Source of the DNA: an uncultured Ruminococcus sp.
GTDB lineage: Bacteria > Bacillota > Clostridia > Oscillospirales > Acutalibacteraceae
DNA: 10,283 nucleotides
Direction of reading: 5' to 3'
Assembly (NCBI GenBank): GCA_902802975.1
Contig: CADCOF010000112.1
Coordinates: 1-10,283 of the forward strand
In this document: positions 1 through 6,464 of the stretch, piece by piece
How the letters are laid out: every line of letters starts with the position of its first letter
Numbering within the stretch: the stretch's first letter is position 1
Notes under the pieces: generated by a model
The model's input: the letters and a program-made list of their open reading frames with translations, nothing else
What the model was told of the DNA's origin: nothing
The model's database searches: none
Translations under genes and position numbers: made by a program

Positions 1-67
1 AATATAGTCCTGTTTCTCTGATTTCTTTAAAATCTGTATTCCCAACAGGCATTAATAATTTAGGCAT
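1..67 (-). CDS. AAA-ATPase-like / PD-(D/E)XK (DUF1703-type) protein, 5' end only
   Basis: Only the first 22 codons lie in the window; the gene runs off the left edge. The peptide begins MPKLLMPVGNTDFKEIRETG and ends in LY. This fits the N-terminus of the AAA-ATPase-like family (PF09820, usually with a C-terminal DUF1703 PD-(D/E)XK nuclease-like domain), whose members typically begin with 'lPiGi.dFkeIre.g.YYvDKT' ahead of a Walker A loop. The start is supported by GAAAGGAG at 76-83 (minus strand) with about 8 nt spacing, and by a sigma-A promoter upstream. These proteins are abundant and often multicopy in gut anaerobes, and their function is unproven. The family call rests on the short N-terminal motif alone. 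Confidence 0.75.
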   Translation of the reverse strand, partial: MPKLLMPVGNTDFKEIRETGLY

Positions 68-101
68 ACGCTCTTCTCCTTTCGCAATTTCATCTATTTT
101 A

Positions 102-130
102 ATTTTACCATATAGAAAGGACAATATCAA
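102..130 (-). promoter_or_regulatory. sigma-A promoter for the AAA-ATPase-like gene
   Basis: On the minus strand a -35 TTGATA (125-130) is separated by exactly 17 nt from a -10 TAAAAT (102-107). Each hexamer matches the consensus at 5 of 6 positions. The promoter lies about 20 nt upstream of the Shine-Dalgarno sequence of the left-edge gene. Confidence 0.65.
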
Positions 131-201
131 CATCATTTTCAAAATCAAGCGGAGAAAACATCCTGATAAGTTTGACATTTCCTCCGCCTGTATTGTTTAG
201 A

Positions 202-597
202 TTACGACTTCACAACGATCTGAACTCTGTCAATTGCCTTACCGGGATCTCCGGCAAAAGTATCCGAACCGCCGCCCGTGTCCTTCTTGTTCTCCATCCA
301 CGAGAGATAATCCTTTGCGCCAACAGTGCGTACACGGCAGCGAATGGTGTTCTTGCCCGCAAAGATCGTAAGTTTAAAGTGCTGCGTATTGTTTTCTTCC
401 ACGTCCAAATATGCACAAAGTTCAAACGTGTGACCCTTTATCAGTCGCAGAAAATGCGCCGGTTCCGACTTTGCCTGAGCCTCGGTAATTGCGTAAGAGT
501 AGAGATATACCCCATCAGTCGATGTTTATTCGATCTCACGCTGTAAATTCTGATATGCAGTTGTATCTATGTTGCCGGATTTTTGACGTTGTTTCAA
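202..597 (-). pseudogene. Decayed GH25 muramidase (lysozyme) remnant
   Basis: Read on the minus strand in one frame, 522 to 202 encodes a peptide beginning TSTDGVYLYSYAITEAQAKS, then a segment with LIKGHTFEL and YLDVEEN, and ending near TFAGDPGKAIDRVQIVV before TAA. The 'GVYLYSYA...A..EA.HFL.LIKG..FE...YLDVE' pattern is the mid-region of glycoside hydrolase family 25 muramidases, and DVE is the catalytic D-x-E strand. The frame continues upstream to about 597 through one in-frame TAA (526-528). After DVEEN the protein passes directly into what looks like a C-terminal wall-binding beta-domain (RVRTVG...LSWMENK...FAGDPGKAIDRVQI). The GH25 N-terminus and the second half of the barrel are therefore missing. 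A TTG start at 408 would give only 68 codons with no catalytic site. I infer a dead copy; the C-terminal domain identity is tentative. Confidence 0.65.
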
Positions 598-598
598 A

Positions 599-636
599 AT
601 TCCACAAAGATTCCTAATTCATTCCCTCGTAATTCC
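599..636 (+). promoter_or_regulatory. Four ATTCC direct repeats at 11-bp period, putative response-regulator operator
   Basis: ATTCC occurs at 599-603, 610-614, 621-625 and 632-636, each start exactly 11 bp after the last. The array ends 12 bp before a perfect TATAAT and covers the place where a -35 box should be; the sequence there (626-631, CTCGTA) does not resemble TTGACA. Direct repeats spaced by one helical turn at a promoter with a poor -35 are typical of sites bound head-to-tail by OmpR/PhoB-family regulators. Such a regulator is encoded at 2434. Assigning the array to that regulator is inference. Confidence 0.6.
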
Positions 637-648
637 ATAAACAAGATT

Positions 649-654
649 TATAAT
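649..654 (+). promoter_or_regulatory. -10 box of the beta-helix lipoprotein promoter
   Basis: A perfect TATAAT lies 33 nt upstream of the ATG at 688. No -35 hexamer is recognisable at 16-18 nt, which suggests dependence on an activator bound to the ATTCC repeats immediately upstream. GAGG at 676-679 is the Shine-Dalgarno sequence, 8 nt before the ATG. Confidence 0.6.
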
Positions 655-687
655 ACAATCAATCCAAAAAGAAACGAGGTATGAATC

Positions 688-2271
688 ATGAAAAAGATCA
701 GATACAATATTTTAATAGCAGCGATTATTGTAGGCACAATGCTTTCGGGCTGTTCCAAAGCAGCGAATACACAGGCGAGTGATACAACTGTTGGCACTTC
801 TGCAGCGCAGGTTCAGGAGTATGAGGAAAACAGTGATTCATACGACGCCTCAAGCTCAGACAATCAATCCGAATCTTCTGCAAGCGACAACTCGCAGGAC
901 ACTTCTTCGGCAAGCAAAAAGAAATCGAAAACTAAGCAAGACACATCTTCCGCAAGCTCAAAGAATTCGGCAACAACACAAGATACATCCTCTGCAAGCA
1001 CAAAGAATTCCACAACGACACAAGATACATCCTCTGCAAACACAAAGAATTCCACAACGACACAAGACGCATCTTCCGCAGGCACAAAGAATTCGGCAGC
1101 AGCACAAGATACATCTTCCGCTGCACAAGATAATTCTTCAACAAACCAATCACAGACAAATACCGACACTTCAAGCTCCACACCCATAATCAAGGAAGTC
1201 TCGCTGAATACGTCCGGAGTGATTGACACTACCGATATATTTACAACGAGGGACTTAACGCAGAACGCGGATACATCGGAAGCAACAAAGATCACGGTAT
1301 CCGATGGAAAGACCATAGACATAACCAAAGCAGGGGTTTATGTGATAAGCGGAACCGCATCAAATTGCACGATAAAGGTAAATGCAGACAGCGAGGCAAA
1401 GGTGCAGCTCGTTCTTAACGGCGTTTCGATAACAAACAACAATACTCCGGCAATATATATTGTATCGGCTGATAAGTGCTTTATAACAACGACAAACAGC
1501 ACAAATACATTGTCTGTTACGGGTCAGTTTACTTCAGACGGCACAACCAACACAGATGCGGTTATCTTCTCGAAGGACGATCTTATTCTGAACGGTTTGG
1601 GAACACTGAATATCAGTTCCACCAAAAACGCAATATCCGGAAAGGATGATCTGAAAGTCACGGGAGGCACGTACAATATAACATGTTCGGCAGACGCGCT
1701 CGAGGCAAATGATTCTATCAGAATTTGCGGCGGAACATTCAACATCAAGACTTCAAAAGACGGTCTGCACAGTGAGAATGACGATGACGACACTAAGGGA
1801 TATATTTATATTTCCGGCGGCACATTTACAATCAATTCGGGAAGTGACGCAATTCATGCGACAACAGCCGTTCAGATTGATGGCGGAACACTTGACCTGA
1901 CAGCAGGCGAGGGCATAGAAGGCACTTACATTCAGATCAATGACGGAACGATAAATATTTCGGCGTCCGATGACGGTATCAACGGTGCACGCAAGAGCAG
2001 CTCGTATTCTACTCCTACTGTTGAGATCAACGGCGGAAACCTCACAATCGTAATGGGTCAGGGCGATACGGACGCAATAGACTCAAACGGCAATATAATC
2101 GTAAACGGCGGCACGATAGACATTACGGCGCAAATGTCATCATTCGACAGTGACGGCACCTCAACCTACAACGGCGGTACGATCATCATAAACGGTACTC
2201 AGGTAGACTCTATCCCCCAATCCATGATGGGCGCCCATGCGGGCGCGGGCAGATTCGCGCACGGATTTTAA
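688..2271 (+). CDS. Secreted beta-helix lipoprotein, Cthe_2159/DUF4353 carbohydrate-binding family
   Basis: This is a 527-residue predicted lipoprotein. A signal peptide with basic start MKKIR and hydrophobic core ends in lipobox LSGC, so Cys22 would be the lipidated residue anchoring it outside the membrane. Residues about 23-170 are a low-complexity Ser/Thr/Asp/Gln linker that includes five 14-residue repeats. From about residue 205 (SDGKTIDITKAGVYVISG) to 510 there are stacked short beta-strands with recurring 'x-G-G-T-x-x-I' rungs (VTGGTYNI, ICGGTFNI, ISGGTFTI, IDGGTLDL, INDGTINI, VNGGTIDI). Acidic turns such as NDDDDTKG and SASDDGIN are candidate calcium sites. This layout matches the Cthe_2159 family (PF14262), a right-handed beta-helix related to polysaccharide lyases, of which a characterised member binds cellulose and acidic sugars. 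The ATG at 681 is out of frame. Role in wall or fibre binding is inferred; ligand unknown. Confidence 0.85.
   Translation: MKKIRYNILIAAIIVGTMLSGCSKAANTQASDTTVGTSAAQVQEYEENSDSYDASSSDNQSESSASDNSQDTSSASKKKSKTKQDTSSASSKNSATTQDTSSASTKNSTTTQDTSSANTKNSTTTQDASSAGTKNSAAAQDTSSAAQDNSSTNQSQTNTDTSSSTPIIKEVSLNTSGVIDTTDIFTTRDLTQNADTSEATKITVSDGKTIDITKAGVYVISGTASNCTIKVNADSEAKVQLVLNGVSITNNNTPAIYIVSADKCFITTTNSTNTLSVTGQFTSDGTTNTDAVIFSKDDLILNGLGTLNISSTKNAISGKDDLKVTGGTYNITCSADALEANDSIRICGGTFNIKTSKDGLHSENDDDDTKGYIYISGGTFTINSGSDAIHATTAVQIDGGTLDLTAGEGIEGTYIQINDGTINISASDDGINGARKSSSYSTPTVEINGGNLTIVMGQGDTDAIDSNGNIIVNGGTIDITAQMSSFDSDGTSTYNGGTIIINGTQVDSIPQSMMGAHAGAGRFAHGF
895..1122 (+). repeat. Tandem 42-bp (14-codon) repeats in the lipoprotein linker
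   Basis: Units start at 895, 937, 979, 1021 and 1063, with a partial sixth at 1105. Each encodes a variant of QD[TA]SSA[SNG][KST]K[KN]S, then three variable residues. The period is exactly 42 bp with no indels, so frame is kept. The middle units (979-1062) are nearly identical in DNA sequence, which suggests recent duplication. The repeat also keeps other frames open, giving spurious long ORFs on both strands. Confidence 0.9.
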
Positions 2272-2354
2272 TAAAGAGTTCGGTTTATAGCCCGCGTCAG
2301 AATTAAATTCAACAAGCAGCTCCGGAACATCAAGCAAGTAGAACAATAATATAA

Positions 2355-2391
2355 AAAAATGTACCCTGATACTATGCAGAGGTACATTTTT
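2355..2391 (+). terminator. Hairpin with T-run after the lipoprotein gene
   Basis: AAAAATGTACC (2355-2365) pairs perfectly with GGTACATTTTT (2381-2391). An inner CTG/CAG extension (2366-2368 with 2377-2379, one bulged A) leaves an 8-nt loop. The right arm ends in five T residues, giving a modest intrinsic terminator. The hairpin overlaps the -35 region expected for the next promoter, so it could also act as an operator for the response-regulator gene. Confidence 0.55.
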
Positions 2392-2395
2392 GGTG

Positions 2396-2401
2396 TATAA
2401 T
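2396..2401 (+). promoter_or_regulatory. -10 box of the two-component operon
   Basis: A perfect TATAAT lies 4 nt after the preceding hairpin and 32 nt before the response-regulator ATG. The best -35 candidate at 17 nt (2373-2378, TATGCA) is poor and lies inside the hairpin. Shine-Dalgarno GGAGG is at 2421-2425, 8 nt before the ATG. Confidence 0.5.
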
Positions 2402-2433
2402 ACAGTTAATCAATTTTTTGGGAGGATCGGTAT

Positions 2434-3111
2434 ATGTACAAAATACTGATTGCAGATGATGAACCTGATATTATCACTATAATAAAAAGATACGCCGAGC
2501 GCGAAGGCTACGAGGTCACAAGCGTGGACGACGGCAGCCTCGCTGTTGACGAATGCCGCAAAAATGATTTCGATCTTATCGTAATGGACGTTATGATGCC
2601 CGATATGGACGGTTTCACCGCATGTAAAAAAATTCGCGAGTTCAAGGATATTCCTGTTCTTATGCTTTCCGCAAGAGGTACAGAGTATGACAAATTATTT
2701 GGTTTTGAAGTAGGAGTTGACGATTACGTTACAAAGCCGTTTTCGCCTAAGGAGCTTATGGCGCGAATGAAGGTGATAATAAACCGTCACGGCGGCACAA
2801 AAACAAATCCAAGCGAAATAATAAAAGTTGGCGGGATAGTTATCGATAAGCTTGGTCACATTGTAAAAATTGACGGCACAGAAACAGAGCTGACTGCGAA
2901 AGAATACGGTATACTTCTCTATCTTGTTGAAAATAAAGGCATAGTTTTGTCGCGTGATAAGATACTCAATGCGGTTTGGGGCTACGATTATTTCGGCGAT
3001 GACAGAACAGTTGATTGGCAGATTAAACTTTTGAGAAATAAACTTGGAAAATATCGTGATTCTATACTCACTATAAGAGGGGTGGGGTATAAATTTGAAA
3101 ATAAAAACTAA
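2434..3111 (+). CDS. OmpR/PhoB-family response regulator
   Basis: This cytoplasmic DNA-binding response regulator has 225 residues, the usual size for the family. The receiver domain (1-120) has the acidic pair Asp8-Asp9, phosphoacceptor Asp52 in VMDVMMPDMDG, switch Ser79 and Lys101 in TKPFSPKEL. The C-terminal winged-helix domain (about 128-224) has the typical start of the alpha-beta region, LTAKEYGILLYLVENKG, then WGYDYFGDDRTVDWQI, LRNKLG and the terminal wing TIRGVGYKFE. All residues needed for phosphorelay are present. It overlaps the downstream kinase gene by 17 nt, so the two are translated from one mRNA. It is the natural candidate to bind the 11-bp repeats before the lipoprotein gene, though its targets cannot be read from sequence. 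Confidence 0.95.
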   Translation: MYKILIADDEPDIITIIKRYAEREGYEVTSVDDGSLAVDECRKNDFDLIVMDVMMPDMDGFTACKKIREFKDIPVLMLSARGTEYDKLFGFEVGVDDYVTKPFSPKELMARMKVIINRHGGTKTNPSEIIKVGGIVIDKLGHIVKIDGTETELTAKEYGILLYLVENKGIVLSRDKILNAVWGYDYFGDDRTVDWQIKLLRNKLGKYRDSILTIRGVGYKFENKN

Positions 3112-4561
3112 GTCGTTTAAAACCAAACTTTGGCTGTATTTTATGCTGTTTGCAGCTGTAATATTTTTGGTTTTGTGGCTGCTGCAAACTGTCTTTTTGC
3201 AGAGCTTTTATAATGAAATGCTGATCGTGAACACAAGAGAAGCTGCGCAGGCACTTGCAGAAAACAGCAGCTGTGAAAATATCACAAGTTTGATTGATTC
3301 TGCGTCAGTAAATAATTCCATTCAGATATACGTCATAGATGAAAACGGCGAAGTGCTGTATTTTTCGGATGAATACCGCGGCGCAAACCGAAAAAATAAA
3401 GGTGCCTTGAATGACAATGATGAACAGGAGCATTCCGACAAGGTGCCGAAAGGAAAACACAACGGGTTTAACAGAGAGATTCCCGACGAATTCCATGAAT
3501 GTCTGGCACGTCTTGAATCGGGAGAAGAAAATCAAATAGAATACAGTACAGATTCCGCCTATGTTTACGGCACATATATTGATTATTACGGTTCGGACGA
3601 TAAAGCTGTTTTATATGTCAGCACCACGCTTGATCCTGTAGGTTCGGCTGTATATATAATACGCGTGCAGCTTGTGTGGGTAACGATTCTTTCTTTGGCT
3701 GTCGGATTTGTCTTTTCATGGTTCCTTGCGAAAAACTTCGGTAAGCCTGTAGCGCAGCTTTCGGAGAAAGCCAATAAGCTTGGGCAAAGCGATTATCCTA
3801 CGGAATTTTCCGATGGATTTTGCAAAGAGCTCGACGAACTCAGTAAAAATCTTGATAAAACATCGGATAAGCTAATTGAAGCTCAGACATTTCAAACCGA
3901 ACTGCTGGCGAACGTATCTCACGATCTGCGCACTCCGCTCACAATGATAAAAGGCTACAGCGAAATGATCGCCGATACGTCGTGGGATAATGAAGAACAG
4001 TGCCGCGAGGATATTTCAGTTATTGTCAGGGAGACCGACAGGCTGACGTCGCTTGTAAATGAGATACTTGAATATTCGGAATTAAAAATGGGAGACATTA
4101 CAGACAAATTCACAAAAACCGATCTCAGCACATTGGTAAAAAGAGTATGCCAAAGATTTGAAGATTTGTACAAGGGTAAAGATGAAACTATAGAAATGCA
4201 GATACAAGAAGGAATTTTTGTAAACGGCAGCCCCGGACATCTTGACAGAGCTGTATATAATCTGATAGACAACGCATTCAGATATACAGACAATAGCCGC
4301 AAGGTTACTGTAAGGCTATTGGCAAACGAGTCAATAGCCGTGATAGAAGTTATAGATTACGGCAGCGGAATACCACAATCGGAATGGGAGCACATCTGGG
4401 ATAGATATTATACATTCAGACAACGAAAAGGAAAGGGCGTTTCGGGTCTTGGTCTTTCAATAGTAAAACAAACAGCCGAACTTCACGGCGGACGATGCTA
4501 TGTTGAAAGTTCACAGGGCGTGGGAAGTCGGTTTTGCATTGAACTGAATAGAATCAACTGA
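3095..4561 (+). CDS. Membrane sensor histidine kinase
   Basis: This 488-residue class I sensor kinase is the partner of the regulator at 2434. TM1 is about residues 13-32 and TM2 about 192-213. Between them is an extracytoplasmic sensor of about 155 residues, rich in acidic and Asn residues, with IYVIDENGEVLYFSDEYRG suggesting a PAS/Cache-like fold. A HAMP-like linker follows (ANKLGQSDYPTEF). The HisKA helix has phosphoacceptor His276 in NVSHDLRTPL. The catalytic domain shows the N box (LIDNAFRY, Asn393), G1 (DYGSGIP, Asp421) and G2 (GVSGLGLSIV, 448-457). The TTG start at 3095 is chosen because the next ATG (3143) would cut into TM1 and because GTGGGG at 3082-3087 can serve as ribosome binding site. 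The 17-nt overlap suggests translational coupling. The signal sensed is unknown. Confidence 0.93.
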   Translation: MKIKTKSFKTKLWLYFMLFAAVIFLVLWLLQTVFLQSFYNEMLIVNTREAAQALAENSSCENITSLIDSASVNNSIQIYVIDENGEVLYFSDEYRGANRKNKGALNDNDEQEHSDKVPKGKHNGFNREIPDEFHECLARLESGEENQIEYSTDSAYVYGTYIDYYGSDDKAVLYVSTTLDPVGSAVYIIRVQLVWVTILSLAVGFVFSWFLAKNFGKPVAQLSEKANKLGQSDYPTEFSDGFCKELDELSKNLDKTSDKLIEAQTFQTELLANVSHDLRTPLTMIKGYSEMIADTSWDNEEQCREDISVIVRETDRLTSLVNEILEYSELKMGDITDKFTKTDLSTLVKRVCQRFEDLYKGKDETIEMQIQEGIFVNGSPGHLDRAVYNLIDNAFRYTDNSRKVTVRLLANESIAVIEVIDYGSGIPQSEWEHIWDRYYTFRQRKGKGVSGLGLSIVKQTAELHGGRCYVESSQGVGSRFCIELNRIN

Positions 4562-4582
4562 ATACAGATAATAATAAAAAGC

Positions 4583-4622
4583 AAAAAACAGGGACGTTAT
4601 AATCATAATGCCCCTGTTTTTT
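4583..4622. terminator. Bidirectional intrinsic terminator between convergent genes
   Basis: AAAAAACAGGG (4583-4593) pairs with CCCTGTTTTTT (4612-4622). After one A/C mismatch the stem continues as CGTTAT/ATAATG (4595-4600 with 4605-4610, one G-U pair) around the tetraloop AATC. There is a T-run on both strands, so it can stop the kinase operon from the left and the yabR transcript from the right. Confidence 0.9.
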
Positions 4623-4679
4623 TAATTTTTCTTTACATTCAAAATTTGCTCATTTATAGATTCTATGTACTATTTTTGA

Positions 4680-5192
4680 TTATTTGCGTCTTGGACGTCT
4701 TACGGGAACATCTCCGTTCTTTTTCAGAGAGGAAATTTTCTCATCACTTGTCTGCTTAAATTTAGTCATCATATCTTCAAAAGATGCGGGTCCCGTAGTC
4801 TTATGCCATACAAAATCACCGGGCGCATTTGCGCTTTTCATGCTTGGCTGAGAATTGTTTCTCATCGGGCGATCTTCACGTTTGCCCTGCCCCTGACGTT
4901 TTTCGCGTGAACCCTGGGCGCGGCGTTCGTTGTTCTTCCCCGCTGATGGTGCCGGAGCCGGTGCGAGTTTCTTAATTGAAAGCCCTATCTTTCCGTTTTC
5001 GTTAATATTTATAACTTTGACTTTGATCTCTTGTCCGACAGTCAAAAAATCCGATACATTCTCAACATATGTATTTGATATCTCGGAAATATGCACCATG
5101 CCGGATTTGCCCTCGGGTAATTCAACAAACGCGCCAAAATTCGTAATACCGGTAACCTTGCCATCTAAAATATTTCCAACTTCAATTTGCAT
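4680..5192 (-). CDS. yabR: S1-domain RNA-binding protein YabR
   Basis: This cytoplasmic S1 RNA-binding protein has about 170 residues from the chosen start. Residues 1-76 form one OB-fold S1 domain with the family signature VTGITNFGAFVELPEGKSGM and then VHISEI, ending GKIGLSIKKL. The tail is a basic, low-complexity Pro/Ala/Arg/Gln linker and a short conserved-looking module (SFEDMMTKFKQTSDEKISSL) before a basic C-terminus. The ATG at 5192 is preferred because MQIEVG aligns with the MSIEVG start of Bacillus YabR; GAGGAG lies upstream but with long (12 nt) spacing. The ATG at 5216 or TTG at 5231 would add 8 or 13 residues and cannot be excluded. It is the last gene of the cluster, after divIC. 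Its exact RNA target is not established. Confidence 0.9.
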   Translation of the reverse strand: MQIEVGNILDGKVTGITNFGAFVELPEGKSGMVHISEISNTYVENVSDFLTVGQEIKVKVININENGKIGLSIKKLAPAPAPSAGKNNERRAQGSREKRQGQGKREDRPMRNNSQPSMKSANAPGDFVWHKTTGPASFEDMMTKFKQTSDEKISSLKKNGDVPVRRPRRK

Positions 5193-5273
5193 ACTTTTTA
5201 CATGCTCCTCTTCCATAGTCACCCCAAACAAGCCCCTCAGACTTCCTGAAATGCAATAATACAGCCAAAATAA

Positions 5274-5603
5274 TTATTCACCTGCGACGTTTATAAAGAC
5301 TCTTTCTCCTTGCTTTGAATAATCAAATTCCTCTCGTGCAACGCGCTCAATATAGGCGTCATTTTCGGAATCGTCGAATTCGTTGACCTGCTTCATTTCA
5401 TCGTTTTTAACTTCCTGGATCACTATCTCTTCATTCAGATGATCAAGAAGTTCTTTTTTCCGCGCGATTTCAACTTGCTGATTAACAAGAGTGAACACAA
5501 CATAAAATGCAAACACAATCAACACAACGCTTATGACCGCTCGTGCAAAACGATTATCAATGAGACGTTTTGATTTAGAAGCAACCCTTGTTTTTTTGCT
5601 CAT
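5274..5603 (-). CDS. divIC: Septum formation initiator DivIC
   Basis: This 109-residue bitopic membrane protein belongs to the DivIC/FtsB family, which joins FtsL/DivIB in the divisome. It has a basic cytoplasmic N-terminus (SKKTRVASKSKRLIDNR), one membrane span at about 23-42 (AVISVVLIVFAFYVVFTLV), a coiled coil at about 43-77 (QVEIARKKELLDHLNEE), and the typical outside C-terminus YIERVAREEFDYSKQGERVF. Length, topology and position between yabQ and yabR all fit DivIC. The ATG at 5603 has an AAAGGAAG ribosome binding site about 11 nt upstream. A sigma-A promoter with palindromic features lies directly upstream, so division-gene expression need not depend on the sporulation genes before it. 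Confidence 0.92.
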   Translation of the reverse strand: MSKKTRVASKSKRLIDNRFARAVISVVLIVFAFYVVFTLVNQQVEIARKKELLDHLNEEIVIQEVKNDEMKQVNEFDDSENDAYIERVAREEFDYSKQGERVFINVAGE

Positions 5604-5621
5604 GTTCTAATCTACTTCCTT

Positions 5622-5639
5622 TCGTGATAAACTTCACGA
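5622..5639 (-). other. Small hairpin in the divIC leader
   Basis: TCGTGA (5622-5627) and TCACGA (5634-5639) form a perfect 6-bp stem with a 6-nt loop. It lies between the divIC -10 box and its Shine-Dalgarno sequence, partly adjoining the latter. It could affect translation or mRNA stability, or be a protein site. Confidence 0.4.
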
Positions 5640-5676
5640 TATAATGATTATACAACATATTGCACCCATAATGCAA
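5640..5676 (-). promoter_or_regulatory. sigma-A promoter of divIC within nested palindromes
   Basis: On the minus strand -35 TTGCAT (5671-5676) and -10 TATAAT (5647-5652) are 18 nt apart. The -10 lies in a perfect 13-bp palindrome, TATAATGATTATA (5640-5652), and the -35 starts the inverted repeat TTGCA-N7-TGCAA. These symmetries suggest a possible operator, but AT-rich palindromes also arise by chance. Confidence 0.6.
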
Positions 5677-5685
5677 GGTATATTT

Positions 5686-6144
5686 TTAATTTAAAGAACT
5701 TTTTTTATTATTCACTGTATTTTTGCAATTTTTGCTAAAATTTATTACAACATGCCGGTACGCGGAGCCTATTTTATGCAACATTTGACCGAATGTGATT
5801 GACGCGTGTTCAAAATATGACATAATTTTGTACAGAGAGGAACCTATTATTTTGTAAACAACACCCATACAAGCACCTACGGACACTCTATATGCCACAA
5901 ACCCTATTATATGTGAGCAAAACACAAACAATCGAAAATGTCCATGCAAAAATGCCTGCGCAAAGAAAAAGCACAAAACGCTGCAGCTGGACATGAAAAC
6001 CAAATCCTGAAAAAACACCGCGCGCCCCGATGTAAAACCCAGCGCGCGAATAAATCTGAACAAGTCGTAGTATACGCCGAGAACCAACCCAAATAAAAAA
6101 GCCAAGCGAAATATCTCGCCTTGATCAAAGAGTGAAAGGTGCAT
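5686..6144 (-). CDS. yabQ: Sporulation membrane protein YabQ
   Basis: This 152-residue integral membrane protein matches YabQ (PF09578), which in Bacillus subtilis is needed for spore cortex formation and sits in the membranes around the forespore. It has several hydrophobic segments (LAFLFGLVLGVYYDLFRFIR, then FQDLVFMSSCSVLCFFFAQA, then LFVFCSHIIGFVAYRVSVGA). The first contains the family-like G-x-x-x-G-x-x-Y-D-x-x-R-x-x-R pattern. The C-terminal 40 residues are basic and cytosolic. The ATG at 6144 is chosen because GGGGGTGA lies 4-7 nt upstream and the gene then begins 14 nt after the yabP stop. A TTG at 6162 would overlap yabP by 4 nt but lacks a comparable site. Confidence 0.87.
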   Translation of the reverse strand: MHLSLFDQGEIFRLAFLFGLVLGVYYDLFRFIRALGFTSGRAVFFQDLVFMSSCSVLCFFFAQAFLHGHFRLFVFCSHIIGFVAYRVSVGACMGVVYKIIGSSLYKIMSYFEHASITFGQMLHKIGSAYRHVVINFSKNCKNTVNNKKSSLN

Positions 6145-6158
6145 CTGCTCACCCCCGA

Positions 6159-6431
6159 TCAACGAAACAGTCGTTTCACAAAACTTTCTCTGGGACGATT
6201 ATCTGTATAAATCAGCCCTGTGATTATTCCCTCCACAACCAAGTCTCCGCTTTCCACAGAAAGATGTTTGATATTCAGCTGCTCGCCTTGAATATTCAGC
6301 TGTCCGTAATCGGTATACGCCGCTATACTGTGTTCATCGAAGCTATCTACATCGAAGACACCTGTAACATTTAGTTTTTCGCGATTTTCAAGTGAAATAA
6401 AATTAGCGTTTTTTTGCTTTTCTTCTGCCAT
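6159..6431 (-). CDS. yabP: Sporulation protein YabP
   Basis: This 90-residue soluble protein has the YabP/YqfC family pattern (PF07873): short polar start, LENREKLNVTGVFDVDSFDE, then IAAYTDYGQLNIQGEQLNI and LSVESGDLVVEGIITGLIY. It is mostly beta-strand with repeated Gly turns. The ATG at 6431 has GGAGAGG (6440-6446) 8 nt upstream. It lies directly before yabQ as in Bacillus, where the pair is expressed in the mother cell under sigma-E; the sigma-E-like promoter just upstream here agrees. Its biochemical role is not known; it is a sporulation-stage protein by family and context. Confidence 0.9.
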   Translation of the reverse strand: MAEEKQKNANFISLENREKLNVTGVFDVDSFDEHSIAAYTDYGQLNIQGEQLNIKHLSVESGDLVVEGIITGLIYTDNRPRESFVKRLFR

Positions 6432-6464
6432 ATCAGATACCTCTCCATTTGATAGTATGTATTA

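Noticed and set aside
105..161. Minus-strand 18-codon ORF starting MFSPLDFEND
   Set aside because: It has a plausible amino acid composition, but no Shine-Dalgarno sequence, and the sigma-A promoter of the left-edge gene lies inside it.
172..546. 124-codon plus-strand ORF
   Set aside because: It lies antisense to the GH25 remnant, which explains the protein-like pattern in the other strand. No family features or ribosome binding site were seen.
681..687. ATG at 681 as start of the lipoprotein or of a leader peptide
   Set aside because: It is out of frame with the lipoprotein and only 1 nt from the GAGG ribosome binding site, which is spaced properly for 688.
779..1328. Long plus- and minus-strand ORFs (779-1189 plus, 864-1328 minus) over the repeat region
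   Set aside because: They are open only because the 42-bp repeat lacks stops in several frames. They have no ribosome binding site and lie inside a lipoprotein gene with clear signal peptide and domain.
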